Origin: an uncultured Clostridia bacterium
Lineage (GTDB): Bacteria > Bacillota > Clostridia > TANB77 > CAG-508
NCBI GenBank assembly: GCA_949045875.1
Contig: CARPYP010000018.1
Location: 1 to 33,874, forward strand
Length of the DNA stretch: 33,874 bases
Reading direction: 5' to 3'
Of the stretch, positions 6,230-15,013 are shown piece after piece (the stretch's first letter is position 1; the number at the start of each line of letters is the position of its first letter). A model generated the notes under the pieces. The model saw nothing but the letters and a program-made list of their open reading frames with translations. It had not been told where the DNA came from and did no database searches. A program made the translations under genes and the position numbers.

Positions 6230-8032
6230 TTACGACATAAATACTTGTTCAAATTCTTCTTGTGTTATTGTCTCTTTTTCTAATAGTATTTGTGCTATTT
6301 GATGTAATTTTGCCATATTTGCATTTAATATTTGTTGCGCTCTAACATATGCTGTATCTATTATAGTTTTTATTTCTGTTCCTATTTCGTCTTCTATATT
6401 ATGCCCAAATAATCGTAATTCTTCTGGTGTATCTACTACTAATGATATTGGTCCTAATGTATCACTCATTCCATATACTGTTATCATATTTCTTGCAATT
6501 TTTGTGGCTACTTCTATATCATTACTTGCTCCTGTTGATATATCATTTAATACTAATCTTTCTGCTGCACGTCCACCTAAAAGTGAAATTAGTTTTTCTT
6601 CCATTTCTGTTTTTGATACATAATATTTATCTTCATCTGATTTATACATTGTATATCCACCAGCAACTCCTCTTGGTATAATTGATATTTCTTTTACATC
6701 TGTTACTGTTGGAAGGAATTTACTAACTATAGCATGTCCTGCTTCATGATATGCTGTTAATTTTTTATCTTTTTCTGACATTAATCTACTTGTTTTTTGT
6801 AATCCAACTGTTACTTTTTTTATGGCTTCTTCTATATCTTCTTTTTGTATTGCTTCATGGTCATTTACTGTTGCAATTATTGCTGCCTCATTTAATATAT
6901 TACTTAATTCTGCTCCAGTAAATCCTGCTGTGTCATCTGCAATATCTGCTAAATCTATATCATCTGCAAATTTTTTGTCTTTTGCATGTATTTGTAAAAT
7001 TTGCTCTCTACCTTTTATATCTGGTGGTGCTACTGTTATTTGTCTATCAAATCTTCCTGGTCTTAATAGGGCTTTATCTAACATCTCTGGTCTATTTGTT
7101 GCTGCTAATACTATTATTGCATTATCAGTTTCAAATCCGTCCATTTCAACTAATAATTGATTTAATGTTTGGTTATTTTCTGATTCTGCTCCACTTCCTC
7201 CTGTTCTTCTTGAACCTATTGCATCTATCTCATCTATAAAAATTATACATGGAGATAATTTTTTTGCTTTTGAGAATAATTTTCTTACACGTGATGCTCC
7301 AAGTCCTGCAAACATTTCTATGAATTCCGAACCACTCATTGCTATGAACGGAACTCCTGCTTCTCCTGCAACTGCTTTTGCTAACAATGTTTTTCCTGTT
7401 CCTGGTTTTCCACAAAGTAGAACTCCTCTTGGAATTTTTGCTCCCATGTCTCTAAATTTTTTAGGGTCTTTTAGAAATCCAACTATTTCAACTAGTTCAT
7501 TTTTTTCTTCTTCTAACCCAGCAATATCTTCAAATTTTACACTGCTTTTGTTTTCTTCACCATCATATACTACACCTTTATCTCCAAGTCCTTGCATTTG
7601 AAATATCATCACAAATAAAGCTATCATTAATATTGTTGGTATAATTGACCATGCTTTGCTTGCTATTGTTGTAATTATACTTGCTGGTTTTTGCTCTAAG
7701 TTAATGTCCTTTCCTTCCATTTTTTTATTCTGTACATGTTCCATAAATGCTTGTATACTAGGTACTATTACAGTTTCTGTATCTTCTTCTTTTTCTCTTT
7801 CTTTTAGTGTTACCTTTAATGTAGTTGAACCATATGTCATTTCCATTTTTTCAATTTTGTCTTGTTCTAAGTAATCTAATAATGTAGTATATGGTAAGTT
7901 TTCTTTGTTCTTTGTGTCTGAGTATATTACCAATAAAGCTGTAAGTGCTATTAATGCAATTAGTAATATTGTGAGTAATACAACTAGCATTTTTTTCTTA
8001 TTATTTTTTTCTTTTCTTGGTTCTTTTTTCAT
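6230..8032 (-). CDS. ftsH: ATP-dependent zinc metalloprotease FtsH
   Basis: The 600-residue membrane AAA+ protease has membrane segments at about 15-36 and 128-145. The ATPase shows Walker A G-K-P-G-T-G-K-T (208-215), the pore loop F-A-G-L-G-A (241-246) and Walker B I-I-F-I-D-E-I-D (263-270). The second region of homology ends L-R-P-G-R-F-D-R (323-330). The zinc protease site is H-E-A-G-H (429-433), with the third ligand Asp505 in S-N-D-I-E. It removes damaged or unassembled membrane proteins and short-lived regulators. The pore loop differs from the usual F-V-G-V-G-A, and Walker A has Lys where Pro is common. AAGGAA lies about 7 nt before the ATG. The DUF1189-like gene is 33 bp upstream. Confidence 0.96.
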   Translation of the reverse strand: MKKEPRKEKNNKKKMLVVLLTILLIALIALTALLVIYSDTKNKENLPYTTLLDYLEQDKIEKMEMTYGSTTLKVTLKEREKEEDTETVIVPSIQAFMEHVQNKKMEGKDINLEQKPASIITTIASKAWSIIPTILMIALFVMIFQMQGLGDKGVVYDGEENKSSVKFEDIAGLEEEKNELVEIVGFLKDPKKFRDMGAKIPRGVLLCGKPGTGKTLLAKAVAGEAGVPFIAMSGSEFIEMFAGLGASRVRKLFSKAKKLSPCIIFIDEIDAIGSRRTGGSGAESENNQTLNQLLVEMDGFETDNAIIVLAATNRPEMLDKALLRPGRFDRQITVAPPDIKGREQILQIHAKDKKFADDIDLADIADDTAGFTGAELSNILNEAAIIATVNDHEAIQKEDIEEAIKKVTVGLQKTSRLMSEKDKKLTAYHEAGHAIVSKFLPTVTDVKEISIIPRGVAGGYTMYKSDEDKYYVSKTEMEEKLISLLGGRAAERLVLNDISTGASNDIEVATKIARNMITVYGMSDTLGPISLVVDTPEELRLFGHNIEDEIGTEIKTIIDTAYVRAQQILNANMAKLHQIAQILLEKETITQEEFEQVFMS

Positions 8033-8065
8033 TATAAAATTCCTTCCATATTTTATATTAGCTAA

Positions 8066-9058
8066 TTAGCCTTCTGTCTGTTCTTTTAAGTCATTTTCTT
8101 CATTAGAGTCATCCTCTTTTTTTTCTTCTGTATTTTCCTCTTTTGTTTCTTCCTGTTCTTCTAATGTTTCTTTTTCTTCTTTTTGCTCTTCCATTTTTAT
8201 TCTTATTAATTCGTTTTGCATGTTTATAAAGTCTGTTTTTATTATAAGTATAGCTACACAAATATATATATAAGATATTGTTGTATACATCCATGAAAAA
8301 TATTGTATTACTAAACCTGTGGTGTTATTTAGTATAATATATATTAATTCTAGTATTGTAGGTAAAGTAAGGGCATATATTCCCATTCTATATGTTTCAC
8401 TAAATTTCATTTTTAATTTCAATATCATTGCAAGTAATTGTCCCATTACAGCTAATACAACTGCATTTAATAATATATAGATAAAATACTGTATAAATTC
8501 TACTATAAATACTGCTATGCCTAAATAAACACATATAATTGGATTATTAAGATTATTCAATATTTCTTCTTTACTCATATTATCAATATTATAATCCGAA
8601 TATTGCATTGTTGTAAATTGATTTTCATTACTTTGTGTTGATATAAATATTTCTATTTTATCTTTTAATAATATAAATCCATAATCATATAATTTTACCT
8701 TATTTCTATATTCCTCTATATTTGGTTCTTCACTAGTATCAACTATAATAATTGGTATCATATTTTTGTCATCATTATAAATTGAGTATTCACCATTATT
8801 ATAACTTAGTGTTTTATTATTAAAATTTATATCTTCTATATTTTCTTTTAAATATGAAACACCTTGTGAAATTTTTGATTTAAAGGATGTTATATAAATA
8901 GTTGTAACAATTATTGAAAATATTAAAACTAATATCGCTAAATACTTTATCGCTTTTGATATTGGCTCTATTGCAAATTGTGTATAAGTTTCAAAATTAG
9001 TTATTGCTTTATATGCTCTAACAAAAAAATTCATTTTTTTATTATTTGATTTTTCCAT
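8066..9058 (-). CDS. DUF1189-like polytopic membrane protein
   Basis: The 330-residue protein has a membrane segment at about 37-57, an extracytoplasmic domain of about 115 residues, and hydrophobic segments at about 174-213, 226-244 and 255-273. A very acidic Glu/Lys-rich cytoplasmic tail follows (about 285-330). This layout and the short cytoplasmic N-terminus resemble DUF1189 proteins, whose function is not known. The match is by layout and not by a strong motif. GGAGGG lies 14 nt before the ATG, which is rather far, but the frame is closed just upstream and the next ATG has no site. It sits 30 bp after cysS and 33 bp before ftsH, so the three genes are probably one operon. Confidence 0.7.
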   Translation of the reverse strand: MEKSNNKKMNFFVRAYKAITNFETYTQFAIEPISKAIKYLAILVLIFSIIVTTIYITSFKSKISQGVSYLKENIEDINFNNKTLSYNNGEYSIYNDDKNMIPIIIVDTSEEPNIEEYRNKVKLYDYGFILLKDKIEIFISTQSNENQFTTMQYSDYNIDNMSKEEILNNLNNPIICVYLGIAVFIVEFIQYFIYILLNAVVLAVMGQLLAMILKLKMKFSETYRMGIYALTLPTILELIYIILNNTTGLVIQYFSWMYTTISYIYICVAILIIKTDFINMQNELIRIKMEEQKEEKETLEEQEETKEENTEEKKEDDSNEENDLKEQTEG

Positions 9059-9088
9059 TACTTTACATCAATCCCTCCAACACTATTC

Positions 9089-10474
9089 CTATGCTTTTTC
9101 TACTTCCATTCCGTTTTTTGTATCTTTTACTGAATATCCTAATTCAATTATCCTATCTCTTAATTTATCAGATAGCTCCCACTCTTTATTTTCTCTTGCA
9201 TTTTTTCTTTGCTCAATTAATTCTTTTATTTCTTCTGGTAAATCTATACTATTTTTATCAATTTCATCTATTTTTAAACCTAAAACTTCATCAAACTTTT
9301 CTAATAGCTCTGAAAGTTTTTTTGTTTTAATTGGATATTTTATAACGTCCCAAACTATTCCCATTGCCATTGGCATATTTAAGTCATCATTTATTGCTTC
9401 TTCAAATTTTGTTTTAAATTCATTTATTATATCTTCACTAATATCTTCTTTACCTTCTTTATGCTTATTATATCCATCTTTTAATCTAACATAAGCTTTA
9501 TTTGTAGCCTCAATTCCTTCAAAAGTAAAATTTATATTATTTCTATAATGTGATGAAAAACAAAATAGTTTGAATGCTAAAGGATTTATGCCTTTTTCAC
9601 TTAAAGTTGATACTGTATAAACATTTCCTAAACTTTTAGACATTTTTCCACCATCAACTTGTAAATAATTACAGTGCATCCAATATTTAGCTGGTATTTT
9701 ACCATTTGCTCCTTTTGATTGTGCAATTTCATTTTCATGATGTGTCGGAATATGGTCTATACCTCCTGTATGAATATCAAATTCATCTCCTAAATATTCT
9801 CTACTCATTGCTGAACATTCTATATGCCATCCTGGATAAGATAACCCCCAAGGACTTTCCCATTTCATTATATGATTTTCTGGTGCTTTTATCCAAATTG
9901 CAAAGTCTTCTGGATTTCTTTTTTCATCATCTACTGCAATTCTTGCTCCTGCTATCTGCTCATCAATTTTTCTTGTTGATAATACTGGATATTTGTCTAG
10001 TTTTGATATATCAAAGTATATTCCCCTACTTGTTTCATATGCATATCCATTTTCTACAATCTCCTTAACAAATTGTAGCATTCCTTTAATATGGTCTGTT
10101 GCTTTACATATTATTTCTGGTCTATCTATATTTAATATATCAAAGTCTTTAAAGAATGCATCTGTATAAAATTTAGCAATTTCATATGGGTTTTTATTCT
10201 CCTTTTTAGCTGCTTTTAGCATTTTATCTTCACCTTCATCTGCATCTGATTCAAGGTGCCCAACATCTGTAATATTCATAGCGTGTTTAAGTTTATATCC
10301 ATTATATTTTAAGACTCTTCTTAATGTGTCCATAAATATGTATGTTCTAAAGTTTCCTATATGTGCATAACTGTACACTGTTGGTCCACAAGAATAAATT
10401 TTTACATCTTCTTTATTTAAAGGCTTAAACTCTTCTTTTTCTCTAGTTAAAGTATTATATATCTTTAATCCCAT
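9089..10474 (-). CDS. cysS: Cysteine-tRNA ligase
   Basis: The 461-residue class I aminoacyl-tRNA synthetase has the H-I-G-N form of the HIGH motif (38-41) and the K-M-S-K-S loop (277-281). The zinc ligands are Cys29, Cys220, His245 and Glu249, which recognise cysteine. The length matches the bacterial enzyme. It charges tRNA-Cys in the cytoplasm. AAAGGA lies about 7 nt before the ATG. A hairpin separates it from the PBP gene upstream, and I see no T-box leader in the 72-bp gap. DUF1189-like and ftsH genes follow at short distance. Confidence 0.97.
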   Translation of the reverse strand: MGLKIYNTLTREKEEFKPLNKEDVKIYSCGPTVYSYAHIGNFRTYIFMDTLRRVLKYNGYKLKHAMNITDVGHLESDADEGEDKMLKAAKKENKNPYEIAKFYTDAFFKDFDILNIDRPEIICKATDHIKGMLQFVKEIVENGYAYETSRGIYFDISKLDKYPVLSTRKIDEQIAGARIAVDDEKRNPEDFAIWIKAPENHIMKWESPWGLSYPGWHIECSAMSREYLGDEFDIHTGGIDHIPTHHENEIAQSKGANGKIPAKYWMHCNYLQVDGGKMSKSLGNVYTVSTLSEKGINPLAFKLFCFSSHYRNNINFTFEGIEATNKAYVRLKDGYNKHKEGKEDISEDIINEFKTKFEEAINDDLNMPMAMGIVWDVIKYPIKTKKLSELLEKFDEVLGLKIDEIDKNSIDLPEEIKELIEQRKNARENKEWELSDKLRDRIIELGYSVKDTKNGMEVEKA

Positions 10475-10501
10475 AATATTTCCTTTCTTAATGGTATCTT
10501 C

Positions 10502-10534
10502 AAAATATATGGGACATATAATCCCATATATTTT
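10502..10534 (-). terminator. Hairpin between PBP1 and cysS
   Basis: AAAATATATGGGA (10502-10514) and TCCCATATATTTT (10522-10534) form a perfect 13-bp stem with a 7-nt loop. On the minus strand the stem ends in TTTT. It lies just after the PBP1 stop codon and would at least weaken read-through into cysS. Confidence 0.6.
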
Positions 10535-10546
10535 ATACCTATTTTT

Positions 10547-13177
10547 TTACTGAGTTGTATTATTTACGGTGTTTCCTCCTGTTGGCGGAACTGTATTATT
10601 TCCTTCTGGTGGTATTGTATTTCCTCCTTCTGGTGGTTTTGTTGTATTATTTCCTCCTGATGGGTTATCTGGGTCTGTTGTATTATTTCCTTCTGATGGA
10701 TTACCTGGGTCTACTGTATTGTTTCCCTCTGGTGGATTTGTTGGATTATTAGGCTCTTCTGGATTATTTGGGTCTGTTGGATTTTCTCCTTCTGGTGGTT
10801 CTTGTGGAGTTTGTGGTCCATGTGGACATGTCTCTGTTGGTAAAGGTATACTTTCACTATCTGCACTAAACATACCCGTTGAACCATTTTCATTTTCCTT
10901 CTTTATGAATAATTTTTTGACTACATATGGACATCCTTCATGTGCTAATAATCCTGTTTCACTACATATAGCCGTTTCACTATGTGATGAACATGATGTT
11001 TTAGGAACTGTACCTGTTACAAAATATTCTGTATATACTGTTCCTGAACTGCTACATAATCCCGTAGCAAGTAATCCTGATTTTGAACAAACTTTTGCTG
11101 TTGTTATTCCTGATGGCATTTCAAATCTTTTTTGTTCTAGTCCTTCATGTGCTTTTTTCATAATTGATGCCCATCTTCTTGCTACTGTACCACTTCCTGG
11201 TGCTTTTACTCTTCCAATTTCATTTTTTTCATAACTATCATATCCAAAATACATTGATGCTGTATAGTAAGGCGTAAATCCACAGAACCATGTGTATAAA
11301 GAATCATTTGATGTTCCCGTTTTTCCTGATGTTTGATATCCCTTTAATACTGCACCTGTTGCAGTTGCTCCACTTGCTCCTGTTAATCCTGTTCCTGTTG
11401 GTTCTGTGAGTAATGATTGAAGTATCCATGCATTTTGTTCTGAGAATACTCTATGTGTTTCTTGTTGTTTTTCTATTAATACTTTTCCTGCTGATGATTC
11501 TACTTTTGTATAATATGTAGGTTCTATATAAACTCCATAATTTGCTATTGTAGCATATGCTGCTGCCATTTCAAGTGGACTTACACCATTTGTTAAACCT
11601 CCTAATGCTAGAGATAGTCCTTCATCTCCTGCAAGTGAACTTATACCCATAGCTTTTAAATATTCAGCTGATTTTTCTGGAGTTAATTTTGCCATCATTC
11701 TTACTTCTGGTAGATTCCTAGAAACTCTTAAAATCCATCTAATATTCATAAGTCCATAATATCCATCTTGTTTATCATTATGTGGTGACCAACTTCCAAA
11801 GGTTATTGGGCTATCTTCTGCAACTGATGCTGCTGTAATTAAACCTTCTTGTAGTGATGGTGCAATAACTGCTAATGGTTTTATTGATGAACCTGGTTGT
11901 GAACCATTTTCAACCATTCTGTTAACTCCCCATGCTGTTTTTTCGCCTAAAGCTCCTGCACCTGCAACTATATATCCTGTAGAATGGTCTATTAATACCA
12001 TTGCTGATTGTATTTGCTCTTTTACTTTGGATTCTTTTCCTTCTTCATCCTTTTTAGTGACTGTTTTTGTTGTTATCCAATCCTTATTTAAGTAAGCGTC
12101 TTGCACTGTTTTTTGTAAGTTTGTATCTTGTGTTGTATGTATTGTGTATGCTCCACCATATAAGTGTAGTTTTGCTTCTTCTTCTGACCAGTTATTTTTT
12201 GCCATTAATTCTTTTAATACCTGTCTTATTGCTGCTTCTGTATGATATGAATGGTTTGAATTGCTTGATGTGGTTCCTTGTTCAAATTTAATTCCTGCTT
12301 CTATTTCTTCTAATGCTTTTTTGTATTCATCATCACTTAATCGTCCTAATTCGTTCATCTTATAACATACGTTTGTTACTCTTTTATTTATTCTTGTTGT
12401 TTTTGCTTCATCTGTTCCATATCCATGATCTCCAAACGGATTATATGTACTAGGTGCATTTGTAATTCCCGCTAAATATGCCGCTTCAACTACTGTAAGG
12501 TCTTGCGCTGATTTGTTAAAATATTTTCTTGATGCCATCTCTACTCCATATACATCTCCACCTAAAGGAATTAGGTTTAAGTATAGTTCTAGTATTTGAT
12601 CTTTTGACCAAATTTTTTCTAATTGATATGCTCTAGCCATTTCTTTGACTTTTCTTAGTACTCCATTTATTCCTTTGCTATCATCTTCTCCTGTTAAATT
12701 TTTTACACATTGTTGAGTTATAGTACTTCCACCATATGATGAACTACCTTTATGTGTTACAAATGTTAAAGTTGCACCTAATGTTCTTTTTAAGTCAACT
12801 CCTTTATGTGTTTCAAATCTTTCATCTTCTATTGATATGAATGCTTGTTCTAAGTATTTAGACATCTCATCTTTACTTATTATTATCCTGTTTTCATCTC
12901 CATTTAATGTTCCAATTACATTACCATCCATGTCTACAATGGTTGAATTTGCAAATTCTATCTCTAAGTCTTCTTCTGATAAAGACCATTCTCCTTTTAT
13001 TAGTCCAAATACTACTCCGAATAGTACTCCTACTGCTATAACTCCTAATATTAATATTGTTAAAAATGTAATTAATATTATTTTCTTTAACTTTTTATTT
13101 CCTTTTTTATTTTCCTTTTTGTTTTTTTCTTTTTTCCCCTTTTTGTGTTTTTTATTTTTTATTTTTTCATCACTCAT
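10547..13177 (-). CDS. Bifunctional PBP1-type peptidoglycan synthase
   Basis: This 876-residue class A penicillin-binding protein has a highly basic N-terminus (1-32) and a membrane anchor (about 33-60). The GT51 glycosyltransferase has E-D-E-R-F with catalytic Glu117 and G-G-S-T-I-T-Q-Q (149-156). The transpeptidase has Ser430-x-x-Lys433, S-R-N (486-488) and K-T-G (619-621). Two Cys-containing C-S-x-(S/T)-G-L-L-A units follow (about 697-750). The last 87 residues (790-876) are low-complexity Pro/Glu/Gly/Asn/Thr with recurring P-P-E-G-N-N-T blocks, probably a cell-wall-spanning spacer. It polymerises and cross-links peptidoglycan outside the membrane. AAGGA lies 11 nt before the ATG. A hairpin at 10502-10534 follows. 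Confidence 0.96.
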   Translation of the reverse strand: MSDEKIKNKKHKKGKKEKNKKENKKGNKKLKKIILITFLTILILGVIAVGVLFGVVFGLIKGEWSLSEEDLEIEFANSTIVDMDGNVIGTLNGDENRIIISKDEMSKYLEQAFISIEDERFETHKGVDLKRTLGATLTFVTHKGSSSYGGSTITQQCVKNLTGEDDSKGINGVLRKVKEMARAYQLEKIWSKDQILELYLNLIPLGGDVYGVEMASRKYFNKSAQDLTVVEAAYLAGITNAPSTYNPFGDHGYGTDEAKTTRINKRVTNVCYKMNELGRLSDDEYKKALEEIEAGIKFEQGTTSSNSNHSYHTEAAIRQVLKELMAKNNWSEEEAKLHLYGGAYTIHTTQDTNLQKTVQDAYLNKDWITTKTVTKKDEEGKESKVKEQIQSAMVLIDHSTGYIVAGAGALGEKTAWGVNRMVENGSQPGSSIKPLAVIAPSLQEGLITAASVAEDSPITFGSWSPHNDKQDGYYGLMNIRWILRVSRNLPEVRMMAKLTPEKSAEYLKAMGISSLAGDEGLSLALGGLTNGVSPLEMAAAYATIANYGVYIEPTYYTKVESSAGKVLIEKQQETHRVFSEQNAWILQSLLTEPTGTGLTGASGATATGAVLKGYQTSGKTGTSNDSLYTWFCGFTPYYTASMYFGYDSYEKNEIGRVKAPGSGTVARRWASIMKKAHEGLEQKRFEMPSGITTAKVCSKSGLLATGLCSSSGTVYTEYFVTGTVPKTSCSSHSETAICSETGLLAHEGCPYVVKKLFIKKENENGSTGMFSADSESIPLPTETCPHGPQTPQEPPEGENPTDPNNPEEPNNPTNPPEGNNTVDPGNPSEGNNTTDPDNPSGGNNTTKPPEGGNTIPPEGNNTVPPTGGNTVNNTTQ

Positions 13178-13223
13178 AGTTTATTTCTTCCTTTCTTAGG
13201 TACTCAGGTCTTGTACCCATATA

Positions 13224-13251
13224 GGTATAAATATTTTATATTATATTACAA
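13224..13251 (-). promoter_or_regulatory. Possible promoter of PBP1
   Basis: On the minus strand TTGTAA (13246-13251) and TATACC (13224-13229) are spaced 16 bp. A perfect TATAAT at 13240-13245 is an alternative -10 box with a poor -35. GGTAC/GTACC arms at 13199-13217 lie in the short leader. Confidence 0.35.
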
Positions 13252-13341
13252 AATAATTAAAAGATAAAGTATTTTATGAAATATTTATTAATTTTTGTTA
13301 TAGTTTATTACAATTTTCAGTCAATCAAATAGTTCATCATA

Positions 13342-14283
13342 TTAAATTTTTTCTTTAATTTTCGTAAGTAACTCATTAAATAAAAATTTCTGCCTTCTTC
13401 TTTGTATTGGTGCTATATAGTATTCCATATTGTCTTTTGTTGCAATTACTATATACTTATTTTTATTTGTACTTCCAAATACCCTTTTAGATATACTAAC
13501 CTGCTCTATATCTTTAAAAGCAATAATATCAAATCCTGCATAATAACTAAATATATAATTTGCTGATAAATAAACTTTTAATTTTTTATAACTTATTAAT
13601 TTTTCACTTTCAAATTCTTTTATAGCTTCTTCTAATATTCCTTTTGCTTTTAATGTATTAAGACTTCTATCTATATTTTTTCTTATACGCTTATTTATAA
13701 ATAGACACATAATCACTATTATTATAAAAAATGCATCCAAGATAAATAACTTTTTTGCATTATTTTCTTCTTCTATAACTGTATCTATATAATATCCTCC
13801 AAATACCTTCTCAAAATTATTGTTATTTGCAATTTCTTCATTAAATATAGTATTTAAACTTTTGTTTAAAGCACCCCTTAAACTAGAAGAACTTAATTGA
13901 ACATTACCTGCAATCTCTCTTCCTTCTAATGACTTCACTGAATTATCATCTACATCTTTCCCAAGTATTGGTATTTCTATATTATCCTGCTTTAATCTTA
14001 TAATAAACATGTCATTTTCTTTTCCAACTGCTACATAATAACCTGAAATAATTTCATCTTTAGAATCCTTGACTTGTACTAATGGTCCCATTAAGTAGTA
14101 CACTGTTGTTTTTGCATATTTACCTAATTTTTTATTTTTTTTGAACTCTACATATTCAATATCTTTTGGTATTAATTGGATTATAGCACATATAAATATT
14201 ATTACTGCAATTATTAGTGTAAATATTGCTAATGGTATCTTTTTATTCTTTATTTGTTTTATTTTTTTGTCAAATGTTTCCAT
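13342..14283 (-). CDS. Two-pass membrane protein, unknown family
   Basis: I do not recognise this 313-residue protein. It has a basic N-terminus, a membrane segment at about 16-38, an extracytoplasmic domain of about 140 residues and a second membrane segment at about 179-197. The cytoplasmic C-terminal domain is about 115 residues. Its end alternates strand-like stretches (V-Y-L-S-A-N-Y-I-F, F-D-I-I-A-F-K-D-I-E-Q-V) and closes with a helix. This pattern resembles a PH-like domain, and that is an inference. AGGAGG lies 12 nt before the ATG. It has its own good promoter at 14349-14377 and stands alone between the CBS gene and PBP1. Confidence 0.7.
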   Translation of the reverse strand: METFDKKIKQIKNKKIPLAIFTLIIAVIIFICAIIQLIPKDIEYVEFKKNKKLGKYAKTTVYYLMGPLVQVKDSKDEIISGYYVAVGKENDMFIIRLKQDNIEIPILGKDVDDNSVKSLEGREIAGNVQLSSSSLRGALNKSLNTIFNEEIANNNNFEKVFGGYYIDTVIEEENNAKKLFILDAFFIIIVIMCLFINKRIRKNIDRSLNTLKAKGILEEAIKEFESEKLISYKKLKVYLSANYIFSYYAGFDIIAFKDIEQVSISKRVFGSTNKNKYIVIATKDNMEYYIAPIQRRRQKFLFNELLTKIKEKI

Positions 14284-14348
14284 ATCTTAACCATTCCTCC
14301 TAATTTCTAATGTAAAATTTTTTTATTCTTTTTATATTTTATATTAAT

Positions 14349-14377
14349 ATAATATCTTATTTGCTTTCTTTTTTCAA
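14349..14377 (-). promoter_or_regulatory. Promoter of the two-pass membrane protein gene
   Basis: On the minus strand TTGAAA (14372-14377) and TATTAT (14349-14354) are separated by 17 bp, about 65 bp before the start codon. Confidence 0.6.
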
Positions 14378-14465
14378 TATATATTAAATTTTGTTTAATT
14401 TTCTTCTTAAAATTATATAATGGAAACCATACAATATTTATGTATTTATATTTTTTATGATTATT

Positions 14466-14489
14466 AAAAGCACGGATATTTCCGTGCTA
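14466..14489 (-). terminator. Intrinsic terminator after the CBS gene
   Basis: AGCACGGA (14470-14477) and TCCGTGCT (14482-14489) form an 8-bp GC-containing stem with a 4-nt loop. TTTT follows directly on the minus strand. It lies a few bases past the CBS stop codon. Confidence 0.85.
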
Positions 14490-14493
14490 TAGA

Positions 14494-14937
14494 TTATTCA
14501 TTATTTTTAGCATTTGGTCCACAATGACATATATTTTCCACAGTATTAGACACTTCTATACTTGTTACTTTTGAGTCATTTACTAAGTTTCCAACTGTTA
14601 TCATTCCAACTACTTTATTGTTATCTAATACAGGTATTCTTTTTATTTGCATTGTTCCCATTAATTTTTCTGCTTCATTTACTTCATCATTACTATTACA
14701 ACAACAAACATCTGTAGTCATTATTTCACTTATTGGTGTAGTTTTTGAGTCTTTTCCACATGCAACACTTCTTAATACAATATCTCTATCTGTTATTAGT
14801 CCTACAATACTATTTGTATTATCACATACAGGTAAACAACCTATATGGTTTGAACACATTTTTTTTGCTACATCTTGAATTGTTGTCTCTGGTGTACAAT
14901 TGCATACTGAATTTGTCATACAATCTTTAACTTTCAT
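14494..14937 (-). CDS. Cysteine-rich CBS-domain pair protein
   Basis: The 147-residue protein consists of two CBS motifs (about 1-60 and 66-122) that form one Bateman module, plus a short tail. The motif cores are visible as H-I-G-C-L-P-V, G-L-I-T-D-R-D-I-V, I-K-R-I-P-V and V-V-G-M-I-T-V. Such modules usually bind adenine nucleotides or S-adenosyl compounds and regulate a partner. It has twelve cysteines (6, 12, 14, 28, 34, 38, 60, 78-80, 137, 139), including a C-C-C run and C-x-C pairs at both ends, which is unusual for a CBS protein and suggests metal binding or redox sensing. AAGGA lies 11 nt before the ATG. No effector domain is fused. Confidence 0.9.
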   Translation of the reverse strand: MKVKDCMTNSVCNCTPETTIQDVAKKMCSNHIGCLPVCDNTNSIVGLITDRDIVLRSVACGKDSKTTPISEIMTTDVCCCNSNDEVNEAEKLMGTMQIKRIPVLDNNKVVGMITVGNLVNDSKVTSIEVSNTVENICHCGPNAKNNE

Positions 14938-14957
14938 AATAATATCAATCCTTTCTT

Positions 14958-14981
14958 AAAAACAAAATATATTTTGTTTTT
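14958..14981 (-). terminator. AT-only palindrome after the amidase gene
   Basis: AAAAACAAAATA and its reverse complement form a perfect 24-bp palindrome between the amidase stop codon and the CBS start. The stem has only one G-C pair but ends in TTTTT on either strand, so weak termination is possible. Confidence 0.35.
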
Positions 14982-15013
14982 ATTTGTTATTATTATGTGT
15001 AGTTATATTCTTT

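Noticed and set aside
10475..10546. T-box leader for cysS
   Set aside because: The gap is only 72 bp and holds one terminator-like hairpin after PBP1. There is no room for a T-box structure.
10569..11234. 221-codon plus-strand frame opposite the PBP1 tail
   Set aside because: It is the antisense of a repetitive, Pro/Gly-rich coding region, and the open frame follows from that repeat composition.
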